A DNA stretch of 10,982 nucleotides from an uncultured Eubacterium sp. (GCA_900551775.1 URXI01000127.1:1-10982); one strand, 5' to 3'; positions 1-6,180 are shown, numbered from the stretch's first letter. Notes: generated by a model from the sequence alone, not told the origin. Made by a program: numbers and translations.

Positions 1-783
1 TGCCCCGGGGGGCTGAGCCAGCTTGCCTATGACTGCCACAATCTCTTCGGCATGAAGGGCATCGGACCTGCAGGATACAAGGAATACGTCACAAGGGAGG
101 AAACGGAAGCAGGCGTGTCCTACACGGTGACAGCAAAATTCAGGAAATACCACAACGTAAAGGAAAGCATCGACGACCACGGACAGCTGCTGTCTTCCGG
201 GCATTACACCGCTTATACGAAAGGCTGCAAGACGGCGGATGAATGGGCGGTGGCAATCCATAAGGCAGGATATGCGACCGCCACGGATTACAGTACGAAA
301 CTGATCGAGCTGATGGGGACATACGGACTTTATCAGTTCAGTCTGGATGCTTACTCTGCAGGAGGGGACGGGATTGCAAAAGGGAAGCTGCTCTGGCCGA
401 CGGTGAAAAACAGTACAATCACCTCTTACTTCGGCTACAGGGATGCCCCTACTGCAGGAGCGAGTTCCTACCACGAAGGCATTGATATTGCAGCCTACAG
501 CGGTGCGCCGGTGTATGCGGCAGATGGAGGGAAGGTCATCCAGGCAGGGGACGCAGGAGGTTCAGGAAACATGATAACCCTGGACCATGGAAAAGGCGTG
601 CAGACTGCCTATATGCACCTTAAAAATGGTGGTATATTGGTCAGGGTTGGGCAGAAAGTGAGCCGTGGACAGAAGATAGGACTGATGGGCAGCACGGGCA
701 TATCGACCGGCGTCCACCTGGATTTCCGTATCATCATAAACGGAAAGAAGGTAGACCCATTGAAATATGTCAAAAAACCATAA
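1..783 (+). CDS. Bifunctional peptidoglycan hydrolase, glucosaminidase + M23 peptidase domains (5' truncated by window)
   Basis: The frame is open from base 1, so the N-terminus lies outside the window; ATG at 52 is internal. Residues ~1-115 match the end of a glucosaminidase (LYZ2-type) domain: 'NLFGMKG', then 'AGYATATDYSTKLIELM' and 'YGLYQF'. Its catalytic Glu would lie just upstream of the window. Residues ~125-260 are an M23 (LytM-like) endopeptidase domain, with the zinc motif HxxxD at His158/Asp162, 'MHL' at His206 and 'STGVHLDF' at 239-241. The usual last motif is HxH, whose second His binds zinc; here it is Asp241, so activity is uncertain. By family knowledge such proteins act outside the membrane and open the wall locally for a conjugation channel. 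It is first in a tight operon. The family call is secure; catalytic competence is not. Confidence 0.88.
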   Translation, partial: CPGGLSQLAYDCHNLFGMKGIGPAGYKEYVTREETEAGVSYTVTAKFRKYHNVKESIDDHGQLLSSGHYTAYTKGCKTADEWAVAIHKAGYATATDYSTKLIELMGTYGLYQFSLDAYSAGGDGIAKGKLLWPTVKNSTITSYFGYRDAPTAGASSYHEGIDIAAYSGAPVYAADGGKVIQAGDAGGSGNMITLDHGKGVQTAYMHLKNGGILVRVGQKVSRGQKIGLMGSTGISTGVHLDFRIIINGKKVDPLKYVKKP

Positions 784-802
784 TTGGGAAGGAGGCGAAA
801 TT

Positions 803-1099
803 TTGGAAAGACAATTATACATATCAGCAGATGAAGAACTGAAAAGGGAGCTGCAGGAGAGGATCAGGAAGCAGAAGAAGTACCAGGTCATTTATACCGA
901 TGATATCCGCAGCGCAGACTTCGTGCTGATCGAAAGGCAGCCTGATGGCAGCATGAAGGATGCGCAGTTTGCGGACCTGGTCATCGCACGGGAAATCGGT
1001 ATGAAGGTGACCTATATCAAAGGAGCCGCACTTGAGAGCGCATTGAAAGAAAAACAGATGAAAGATACACGCCGCCGGCTGGACATGGAGATGGAATGA
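803..1099 (+). CDS. Small soluble protein of unknown function (98 aa), TTG start
   Basis: I chose TTG at 803 because AAGGAGG (789-795) sits 7 bases upstream. The in-frame ATG at 767 lies inside the previous gene and has no such site. The product has a charged helical start (ISADEELKRELQERIRKQ), then alternating strands and helices: 'YQVIYTDD', 'ADFVLIE', 'FADLVIAREIGMKVTYIKG'. The 'ADLVIA..EIGMKVTYI' stretch recalls the end of a small Rossmann-like fold, as in nucleoside deoxyribosyltransferase or TIR relatives, but no catalytic motif is evident and I do not assign a family. There is no signal peptide or membrane segment. Its stop overlaps the next start (ATGA), so translation is probably coupled. 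It is likely a cytoplasmic accessory of the transfer operon, by position only. Confidence 0.75.
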   Translation: MERQLYISADEELKRELQERIRKQKKYQVIYTDDIRSADFVLIERQPDGSMKDAQFADLVIAREIGMKVTYIKGAALESALKEKQMKDTRRRLDMEME

Positions 1100-1944
1100 T
1101 GAAGATGAATGACTTAATGAATGAGCAGATTATCAAGGAGAAGAATGCGAAGATCAAGAAGCAGGGGAACCGGCTGCTGATCGGAGCCTTCCTCCTTTTC
1201 GTTGCCGGCTATTGCTTTTTCTTCACGTCAAAGATATGGATGCCGCCGACCTACGAGGACATCCATGTGACAGAGGTCGGAAGCACCGTCCAGGCGAATG
1301 ATCGGAAAGTGACCCTGGTCAGCTGGACATATGATGAAGAGCGGCATATCCAGGAGGTGATATTTGAAATTGACAATGCCTCCATTGACGGAATCGACCA
1401 GTACAGATGGAGTGCCATCGACATCAGCATGGGAAGCTGTATCGTAGAACCGGTTGTCCAGAGAGGGGATTTTGTCGTACTGCATATTAAGGACATCCCG
1501 ACAAGGTGGACGGAACTTTCCCTGCGCATGGACGTGAAACCTGATGCAAGCAAGCTGACGGAATTCCAGATGATGCGGTTTTATACGTCAAAACAGAATG
1601 TCAGCCGTGTCAGCAGCATCACGAAAAAATCAGAGACGGCATACCGCATGGAAGCCTGCGACATATGGATTGTGCTGCACCAGTCACAGATTGACAGGCT
1701 GGCCAGGGAAATCGAGGACTGTGAAGAAAAGATAAGGAATGCCTCTGACCGGGTGAAAGACCTGGAGGGGAAAGAGGAATACCAGACCGAGATCGAAAAG
1801 GCAGAGACGCTGGAAATGATCAGCGGTCTGGAAAACGAAAGGTCAAAATATCTGAGTGAAAAGGAGAGCCATCTGCAGGAAATCGATGAAATCAACCAGA
1901 AAATCGAACTAAGGAAAAAAATGAAGGAAAGTTACCAGGAGTAA
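1096..1944 (+). CDS. Single-pass membrane protein with extracytoplasmic domain and C-terminal coiled coil (282 aa)
   Basis: Not a family I recognise. Residues 1-24 are basic and hydrophilic, and 26-44 form one membrane helix (LLIGAFLLFVAGYCFFF). Residues ~57-165 are strand-rich and may be an Ig-like or beta-sandwich domain outside the cell ('RKVTLVSWTYDEERHIQEVIFEI', 'GDFVVLHIKDIP'). Residues ~196-280 are almost pure heptad-like coiled coil rich in Glu and Lys. The layout suggests a structural or scaffold subunit of a surface or transfer apparatus, by architecture alone. ATG 1096 overlaps the previous stop as ATGA; ATG 1099 is an alternative start. The TM/beta/coiled-coil order is clear; the role is inference. 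Confidence 0.8.
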   Translation: MMKMNDLMNEQIIKEKNAKIKKQGNRLLIGAFLLFVAGYCFFFTSKIWMPPTYEDIHVTEVGSTVQANDRKVTLVSWTYDEERHIQEVIFEIDNASIDGIDQYRWSAIDISMGSCIVEPVVQRGDFVVLHIKDIPTRWTELSLRMDVKPDASKLTEFQMMRFYTSKQNVSRVSSITKKSETAYRMEACDIWIVLHQSQIDRLAREIEDCEEKIRNASDRVKDLEGKEEYQTEIEKAETLEMISGLENERSKYLSEKESHLQEIDEINQKIELRKKMKESYQE

Positions 1945-1958
1945 AGAAAGGAGCTGCC

Positions 1959-3131
1959 ATGGAAAGCATACTGTTTATCGGCAGTCATATACACGGATAT
2001 TTTGCTGAAGAAGTAGCAAAGACAAGGGGTTATGCATACCATCAGATCGATGCCGGGGCTGATATCCGGAAAATGACCAATGATATTTTGACATATGTAC
2101 ATAAGGAACAACTGAGCGTCAGCATCATCATCTATGATGTTGACGTCTTTATCAACGATGCGAAGGAAATCGCAGCGGAGATTTACGGTACGGCAAATAC
2201 CATCAATGCCAGGCCGGTCATCTACATGCCGTCATTTCTACCGGAATCGGAGATGGCCAGGGCACTTCTGGCCAAAGACATAAAAAGCTATGTCTTTTCC
2301 GGCAGCGCATCCTCCCTGAAGGACCAGCTGGAGAAGAACATCACCGGGTATTTTGAAGCCAACGGAAGGAAAGAAATTGAAGAAGCCGTCAGGCTGCAGG
2401 AAGAGGCAAGGGCACACATCAGTGTGTATAAGACGATCGGCGTGGCAGGTACCCAGGAACGGGTCGGTACCACCACCCAGGCCATACAGATTGTGAAATA
2501 CCTGCAGTATAAAGGATATACTGCGTGTTATCTCGAACTGAACCAGAACCGGTATTTTGACATGTCCGGCAGGGACGGAAATGTGCGGGAAGTGAGCTTT
2601 GTTGACAAGTATGAGCTGTGGACCAAGGCGGAAGGCAACAACAGGAGCGTAACCTATAAAGGTGTGGACATGTACAGGGCGGAGCAGCTGACTGATGTAC
2701 AGAAAATGGAGTATGACTACTATGTTTATGACTACGGGAATATTTTTGACCGGGATTTTGACCGCATGGCCTTCCTGAAAGATGACATACAGATTGTTGC
2801 CGGCGGGGCGAAGCCGCAGGAATTTGATTATCTGGAAAAACTGATATGCCTGCCGGCATATGCCAGTGCCAGCATCATCCTTTCGTTCGTGCCGGAGGGT
2901 GAGCAGGACAATATCCTGAAGACAGTTTCAGAACTGAAACGGTGGAGCGGTACGGGGGAGGCACGGCCGGTCATCTTTGCAGGGTACACGCCCGATCCGT
3001 TCCTTTTCACAAGTCCGGAAGAGTATGAAAGACTCGTTCCCGTTGAAATGACGGAACAGGCCAAGGCTGATCAGGCGCAAACAGAACAGAAGAAAAAGAA
3101 ACTCTTTAGGAAAAGGGGTGCTAAAAAATGA
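1959..3131 (+). CDS. TadZ/CpaE-like atypical ParA-family ATPase (390 aa)
   Basis: Residues 1-~130 look like a receiver-like alpha/beta domain ('SVSIIIYDVDVF', 'ARPVIYMPSF', 'IKSYVFSGSASSLKDQL'). Residues ~155-345 look like a SIMIBI/ParA fold, with a P-loop-like 'GTQERVGTTT' (164-173) and a Walker A'-like 'YDYYVYDYGN' (252-261). This order matches TadZ/CpaE proteins, which place secretion or pilus machinery at a site in the cell. The P-loop lacks both lysines of the deviant Walker A (KGGxxKT/ST), so ATP hydrolysis is doubtful; atypical Walker A boxes are known in TadZ. The C-terminus is a basic tail (KKKKLFRKRGAKK). AAAGGAG at 1947-1953 precedes ATG 1959. It may localise the transfer complex. 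The fold call is good; the exact role is inferred. Confidence 0.75.
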   Translation: MESILFIGSHIHGYFAEEVAKTRGYAYHQIDAGADIRKMTNDILTYVHKEQLSVSIIIYDVDVFINDAKEIAAEIYGTANTINARPVIYMPSFLPESEMARALLAKDIKSYVFSGSASSLKDQLEKNITGYFEANGRKEIEEAVRLQEEARAHISVYKTIGVAGTQERVGTTTQAIQIVKYLQYKGYTACYLELNQNRYFDMSGRDGNVREVSFVDKYELWTKAEGNNRSVTYKGVDMYRAEQLTDVQKMEYDYYVYDYGNIFDRDFDRMAFLKDDIQIVAGGAKPQEFDYLEKLICLPAYASASIILSFVPEGEQDNILKTVSELKRWSGTGEARPVIFAGYTPDPFLFTSPEEYERLVPVEMTEQAKADQAQTEQKKKKLFRKRGAKK

Positions 3132-3403
3132 ACATCTATGAGAGAAAAGCGGAGCTGATGCGTGAGAGGAAAGTGCAGGAAGCGCTGCGTGATAAATATG
3201 GGATAGAAGAAAATGTTGTCGTCAAGGAAACCAGCAATATGGGGAAATACCTGATCAAGGTATCAGGCATCGTGATCAGGGTTTCAGTAAGCATTGTAAT
3301 CGCCATCCTGACGGCTACCGGGGTCACGACGCTGGCATACCCACAGATCAGGTCAGAGCTGTTCATCGTCGTCAAACAGGCATTTGACGGCCTTGTACAA
3401 TAA
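3128..3403 (+). CDS. Small single-pass membrane protein (91 aa)
   Basis: Unrecognised. The first ~40 residues are charged and probably cytoplasmic (MNIYERKAELMRERKVQEAL). A hydrophobic helix at about 44-70 (VSGIVIRVSVSIVIAILTAT) is followed by a short tail. The start overlaps the stop of the ATPase gene (ATGA), with AAAAGGGG just upstream. Its place between two operon genes suggests a small component of the membrane complex. Confidence 0.78.
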   Translation: MNIYERKAELMRERKVQEALRDKYGIEENVVVKETSNMGKYLIKVSGIVIRVSVSIVIAILTATGVTTLAYPQIRSELFIVVKQAFDGLVQ

Positions 3404-3413
3404 GGAGTCCGAA

Positions 3414-5087
3414 ATGAAGCAGATCAAATTCTATGTTACAGACAATCCGCATATTGCAAAGGGGATCCGGAATAAACTGCAGCTGAAATTCAATACAAAG
3501 GAAGGCCTTTGGGATAACATTGAAGACCGTACCTATACCGTGCTGATGGAGATAAGCCCTCAAAGCCTGTATGCAACAAAGGCGGCGGACAGACCATATA
3601 TCGGCTATCTGGAACGGTATAGAGAGTCCCAGGTGAAATATTATAACGCTTTTGAACCCACCCAGGAGGGAAGGAATCGTTTCGGCTCCTTCTGCAGCCT
3701 GGCAAAGTTGAAGCCGGAGGAGTTTCTCCGGGTGAATACAGAGACGGCGGACTTCAGGGAAGCCGCCGGCAGAACGGAATCCGCCGGCGGGGCAAAGCTA
3801 CACGAAGGGGAACTGCTCAGGTGGGCCGAACAGGCCATTAACGAAGCGTACACGCAGCGATATCGGAACAATGGTTATGATCTACATTACAGCTGCAGGC
3901 TGTTTCCCATTTTTTCTGCGATTAAAAAGGCGATGGACGAAACTGCAAGCTGCGGGGATGGCCCGAAACCACGCCTTCGAGCTGCTTTCCGTTTTGATGA
4001 TACGGACTTACAGGCATATCTATGCGACGATATGGGGGCAAATGGTATAACGGATCCCGCCGAGATGAAGCATCTGACAGAAAGCCTGCAGGGAGCTAAA
4101 GGGAAAGTGACAGAACTGCGAAGTGAATTGTCATTTACTAATCCACCGGAACCTTATTGCTATCTCGACCTGCTGCAGGATGCCATGGGTGGAGGAAATG
4201 GAATCAGCCTGGTTGATGTAGCGGAGATCCTCTACAATTTCTATCTCTGCAATCTGATCACTTTCCCGAGAACACCAGGCCGCAGCATATCCCTGGACAT
4301 GCTGCATAAGATTGTGACCCCGGCGTCGCTGCATGATTTACCAGGATACGAAAAAGCAGTTGAAATGATCAGGTACAATGACATACCTGATCACCTGCTG
4401 AAGAACAGTCATGATGCCGGCGCAATCCTGCTGCTCGACCATGGGACAGGGGATTTTGCAAACCTGTATGAAGAAGTCAGTAACAGGAAAGAGAAAACCA
4501 TACTGGATATGCTGATCAAAAGACAGCTGTGCCTGTATGCTGAACCATGTAGAGAAGAGCGCTGCAGTGTCATGATAGAATCCGGAAAAAACCACTTTCT
4601 CGGCCAGTTTACGAATGTGATCAACCCGGGGTGGAAAAGCATCGACGTGCAAGAGCAGGGGGATTATCCTCTACAGTTGAGACAAGGACAGGAAGCGGAG
4701 ATTATAGAGCTTGAGGAAGATATGGGGCAGGAAAATGCCTTACACGATATTACCAGCATTATAAAGATGCTGAAGCTGTATTCTTTCGGGAATATGGATA
4801 CTATTGCGGAAACGATAGAGCTGCTCTACCGATCCGTATATATTGGCAAGATTGGGGGTCGATATCTGACCCTTCGTGAAAAGAACATGCTGTCAATCGT
4901 CCCGCCCCGGCTGAAAGACATGGAAGAATACTGCAGGCTCATGGAAGGGATAAGGTCGGCATTTCGTAATGGGGAAAGCGTGAACAAAATAAAGAAGGAC
5001 ATCAGCGGCATGATTCAGGAAAACCTGGTGCTGATTGATTCATTTTGCAAGAAAGGAGCAGACCTTCATGATGAAAGGACAGAATAA
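3414..5087 (+). CDS. Degenerate type IA topoisomerase (topoisomerase III-like), probably catalytically inactive (557 aa)
   Basis: The start at 3414 is set by AGGAG at 3403-3407, 6 bases upstream. Read by eye against topoisomerase III, the landmarks occur in order: an N-terminal strand 'VTDNPHIAKGI' in place of 'AEKPSVA'; 'HEGELLRW' (130-137) matching the TOPRIM 'REGELI'; 'SCRLFPI' (160-166) matching 'SVGRVQTP'; 'YLDLLQDA' matching 'YDLTTLQREA'; 'LITFPRTPG' (281-289) matching 'LITYPRTDS'; and 'RKEKTILDMLIKRQLCLY...NPGWKSI' matching the C-terminal core. The nucleophile Tyr is Phe284 (TTC), the two Asp before EGE are absent and the N-terminal Glu is Asp10, so strand cleavage is not expected. It may keep DNA binding, perhaps at the transferred strand. 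Full-length topoisomerase III is ~650-700 aa. The homology was judged without a database search. Confidence 0.72.
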   Translation: MKQIKFYVTDNPHIAKGIRNKLQLKFNTKEGLWDNIEDRTYTVLMEISPQSLYATKAADRPYIGYLERYRESQVKYYNAFEPTQEGRNRFGSFCSLAKLKPEEFLRVNTETADFREAAGRTESAGGAKLHEGELLRWAEQAINEAYTQRYRNNGYDLHYSCRLFPIFSAIKKAMDETASCGDGPKPRLRAAFRFDDTDLQAYLCDDMGANGITDPAEMKHLTESLQGAKGKVTELRSELSFTNPPEPYCYLDLLQDAMGGGNGISLVDVAEILYNFYLCNLITFPRTPGRSISLDMLHKIVTPASLHDLPGYEKAVEMIRYNDIPDHLLKNSHDAGAILLLDHGTGDFANLYEEVSNRKEKTILDMLIKRQLCLYAEPCREERCSVMIESGKNHFLGQFTNVINPGWKSIDVQEQGDYPLQLRQGQEAEIIELEEDMGQENALHDITSIIKMLKLYSFGNMDTIAETIELLYRSVYIGKIGGRYLTLREKNMLSIVPPRLKDMEEYCRLMEGIRSAFRNGESVNKIKKDISGMIQENLVLIDSFCKKGADLHDERTE

Positions 5088-5580
5088 AGACAAAAACCGA
5101 CGCCTTGTAGGGATGGCGCTGCTATTCGGCGCCCTGGTTCTCGCGGGGCTTTTGATTACCACCATCTTCCCGAAAGATGAGACGGAAGATAGTGCCAATG
5201 CCACACAGGCAGAAGAGCGGCTTGATGATGCCCGCAGGCAGGCACTGATTGACGAGGCCGAAAGAACCGGTAATGATACACAGGATATTGACCCGGAAAA
5301 GGCAAAAGAGATGATGGGGCTGAAAGTAGTCATCCCTGACCAGTTGGTTGAAGACTATCTCAATGGTGATAAAACCACCTTGAAGCAGGAGATGGAAGAT
5401 TTTCTTGTCGAGTATGATTTTTATGCAGACGCAACGAAAGCAGTATGCACCCAGGTTGTTACAAAGGATTACAAGAAAGGAATAACGAATATGGAATTCA
5501 AACTCGATGACCAGGGCAGAACCACCCTCACCTTGGAATACAGGGAAGACAGTCATAGATATGGATTTAATTTTTATTAA
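5068..5580 (+). CDS. Single-pass membrane protein with extracytoplasmic domain (170 aa)
   Basis: Start ATG 5068 (or 5071) follows AAAGGAG at 5052-5058, and the gene overlaps the end of the topoisomerase-like gene by 20 bases. A basic N-terminus (MMKGQNKDKNRR) leads into a membrane helix at ~13-33 (LVGMALLFGALVLAGLLITTIF). A long acidic linker follows, then a small strand-rich C-terminal domain ('AVCTQVVTKDYKKG', 'MEFKLDDQGRTTLTLEY'). There is no lipobox. The shape suggests a surface-facing component of the transfer apparatus, similar in layout to the coiled-coil protein upstream. No family is recognised. It is the last gene before the terminator. Confidence 0.8.
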   Translation: MMKGQNKDKNRRLVGMALLFGALVLAGLLITTIFPKDETEDSANATQAEERLDDARRQALIDEAERTGNDTQDIDPEKAKEMMGLKVVIPDQLVEDYLNGDKTTLKQEMEDFLVEYDFYADATKAVCTQVVTKDYKKGITNMEFKLDDQGRTTLTLEYREDSHRYGFNFY

Positions 5581-5621
5581 TAAGGACGGGCTGTCATACG
5601 GCAGTCTTCAATTAATGTCTA

Positions 5622-5699
5622 CATAAGAAAAAGCCCTGCTTCGTTCAAAGCAGGACTTTTCCTGGATTATTTGATGTAATACGTTTTGCAAACTTATTA
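5622..5699 (-). ncRNA. Candidate ~70-80 nt small RNA between promoter and terminator
   Basis: This is inferred only from the leftward promoter at 5706-5734 and the terminator whose T tail reads well on the - strand. No ORF with a ribosome binding site lies between them. A counter-transcribed or trans-acting regulatory RNA is possible. Read-through without function is the alternative. Confidence 0.3.
5629..5660. terminator. Bidirectional intrinsic terminator
   Basis: Arms AAAAGCCCTGCTT (5629-5641) and AAGCAGGACTTTT (5648-5660) pair over 13 positions with one mismatch around a 6-base loop. The + strand has only a short T run after the stem. The - strand has the better tail (GGGCTTTTTCTT), so it should stop leftward transcripts more strongly. 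It closes the operon ending at 5580 and faces a leftward promoter at 5706-5734. Confidence 0.8.
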
Positions 5700-5713
5700 C
5701 AATTAATTATAAT
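5686..5713 (+). promoter_or_regulatory. Rightward sigma-A type promoter for the accessory operon
   Basis: TTGCAA (5686-5691), a 16-base spacer, then TATAAT (5708-5713). The -35 matches consensus at 4 of 6 positions. Its -10 overlaps the -10 of the opposed promoter, so the two should exclude each other. A transcript would carry a ~335-base structured leader before the first start at 6055. Confidence 0.45.
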
Positions 5714-5734
5714 CGAGTATCCAAGGATAGTCAA
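5706..5734 (-). promoter_or_regulatory. Leftward sigma-A type promoter
   Basis: On the - strand, TTGACT (5734-5729) is separated by exactly 17 bases from a perfect TATAAT (5711-5706). A transcript would start near 5699 and meet the terminator after ~70 bases without crossing a gene, which points to a small RNA. Confidence 0.5.
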
Positions 5735-5759
5735 GAACCTTCTGTCGTAAAGGGCAGAT

Positions 5760-5787
5760 TCTGGCAGTCGCTGGCAGCTCTGCCAGA
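5760..5787. repeat. CTGGCAG direct repeat with inverted partner
   Basis: CTGGCAG occurs at 5761-5767 and 5771-5777, and its complement CTGCCAG at 5780-5786. The outer copy pairs over 8 bases (TCTGGCAG 5760-5767 with CTGCCAGA 5780-5787) and the inner copy over 7. The two copies therefore compete for one partner. They could also be paired protein-binding sites. Confidence 0.65.
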
Positions 5788-5788
5788 G

Positions 5789-5824
5789 CATCATATGCAG
5801 CCGAAGTGTACGCTGCATATGATG
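5789..5824. repeat. 13-bp perfect inverted repeat
   Basis: CATCATATGCAGC (5789-5801) and GCTGCATATGATG (5812-5824) are exact complements around a 10-base loop. No T run follows, so it is not a terminator. It could be a stable RNA hairpin, a relaxase-recognised oriT arm or an operator. Confidence 0.8.
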
Positions 5825-5857
5825 TGTGGAAGCTTCACGAAGCTTTTGTTTCGTGTT

Positions 5858-6022
5858 CTGTTCACTTTGCTGCTCATTTTCCGTCTCCACTCCGCTTCTT
5901 GTCAAGGGGCAAGCGGTTGATAAAAAATTCTTTGAATTTTTTCCTCCACCGGCAGGCCTGCCCCCTTGACCGCTCCGTTACGCAAGCCCGTCAGGATCAT
6001 TTGGCAGCTACAAAGTGAACAG
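5858..6022. repeat. Long-range 12-bp inverted repeat enclosing ~140 bases
   Basis: CTGTTCACTTTG (5858-5869) is the exact complement of CAAAGTGAACAG (6011-6022). The pairing can extend by CTGC (5870-5873) with GCAG (6004-6007) across a 3-base bulge. The right arm overlaps the left arm of the hairpin at 6015-6037, so the two structures exclude each other. Confidence 0.7.
5901..5970. repeat. 9-bp inverted repeat with nested palindromes
   Basis: GTCAAGGGG (5901-5909) pairs with CCCCTTGAC (5962-5970). Inside lie AAAAAATTC/GAATTTTTT (5922-5930/5934-5942, 3-base loop) and the 12-base palindrome GGCAGGCCTGCC (5951-5962). AGCGGT (5912-5917) can alternatively pair with ACCGCT (5969-5974). The A/T hairpin lacks a GC stem, so I do not call it a terminator. 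Confidence 0.65.
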
Positions 6023-6046
6023 CCACACAGTGTTCACGGAAAGGAG
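6015..6046 (+). promoter_or_regulatory. Hairpin plus ribosome binding site before the 41-aa gene
   Basis: GTGAACA (6015-6021) pairs with TGTTCAC (6031-6037) around a 9-base loop. Two bases later comes AAAGGAG (6040-6046), 8 bases before ATG 6055. It is the first of four such elements, and its left arm can instead pair with 5858-5865. Confidence 0.65.
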
Positions 6047-6054
6047 TTTGCAAG

Positions 6055-6180
6055 ATGAATACAGAAACCTTGTTACTATTCATTGCGAGGTTCTGGCTTG
6101 TATGGACAGCGTTCCTGATACTTGGCCTCTGTGCCATTGTAGACACGTTAGGAATGCGAAACCGTAGAAAAATTCACTAA
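6055..6180 (+). CDS. 41-aa single-pass membrane peptide
   Basis: Start ATG 6055 lies 8 bases after AAAGGAG, and the frame closes with TAA at 6178-6180. The product has a short polar start (MNTET), one hydrophobic helix at about 5-28 (LLLFIARFWLVWTAFLIL) and a basic tail (MRNRRKIH), so the C-terminus should be cytoplasmic. It is the first gene after the structured region and shares the hairpin/ribosome-site device of its neighbours, which supports real expression despite its size. Possible roles include a small membrane regulator, a toxin-like peptide or a transfer accessory; the sequence does not choose between them. Confidence 0.6.
   Translation: MNTETLLLFIARFWLVWTAFLILGLCAIVDTLGMRNRRKIH

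Larger units (their letters stand above)
5581..6054 (+). other. Gene-free structured region: candidate leader RNA or oriT
   Basis: This ~470-base stretch holds no credible coding region. It contains, in order, the terminator, two opposed promoters, and at least six perfect inverted repeats packed into 5750-6040, listed separately. Such density is typical of an origin of transfer, of a long structured leader RNA, or of both. The position between a transfer-type operon and accessory genes fits oriT, but no relaxase gene is in the window and I can name no nick site. Confidence 0.5.

Noticed and set aside
767..802. Upstream in-frame ATG for the 98-aa protein
   Set aside because: It lies inside the preceding gene without a ribosome site, whereas TTG 803 has AAGGAGG at ideal distance.
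3384..3413. Upstream ATG for the topoisomerase-like gene
   Set aside because: ATG 3414 has AGGAG 6 bases upstream and starts the conserved N-terminal strand. The earlier ATG lies inside the previous gene.
5035..5067. Upstream ATG for the 170-aa membrane protein
   Set aside because: ATG 5068 follows AAAGGAG at a normal distance and gives a standard short basic start before the membrane helix.
5645..5905. 86-aa minus-strand reading frame across the structured region
   Set aside because: It runs through the inverted repeats, promoters and terminator, has low-complexity composition and no convincing ribosome binding site. It is most likely a by-product of the repeats.
5922..5942. AAAAAATTC/GAATTTTTT hairpin as an intrinsic terminator
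   Set aside because: The T run is part of the stem and there is no GC-rich stem before it.
5806..6018. 70-aa plus-strand reading frame
   Set aside because: It has no ribosome binding site, spans several inverted repeats and ends inside the long-range arm. Composition is not protein-like.
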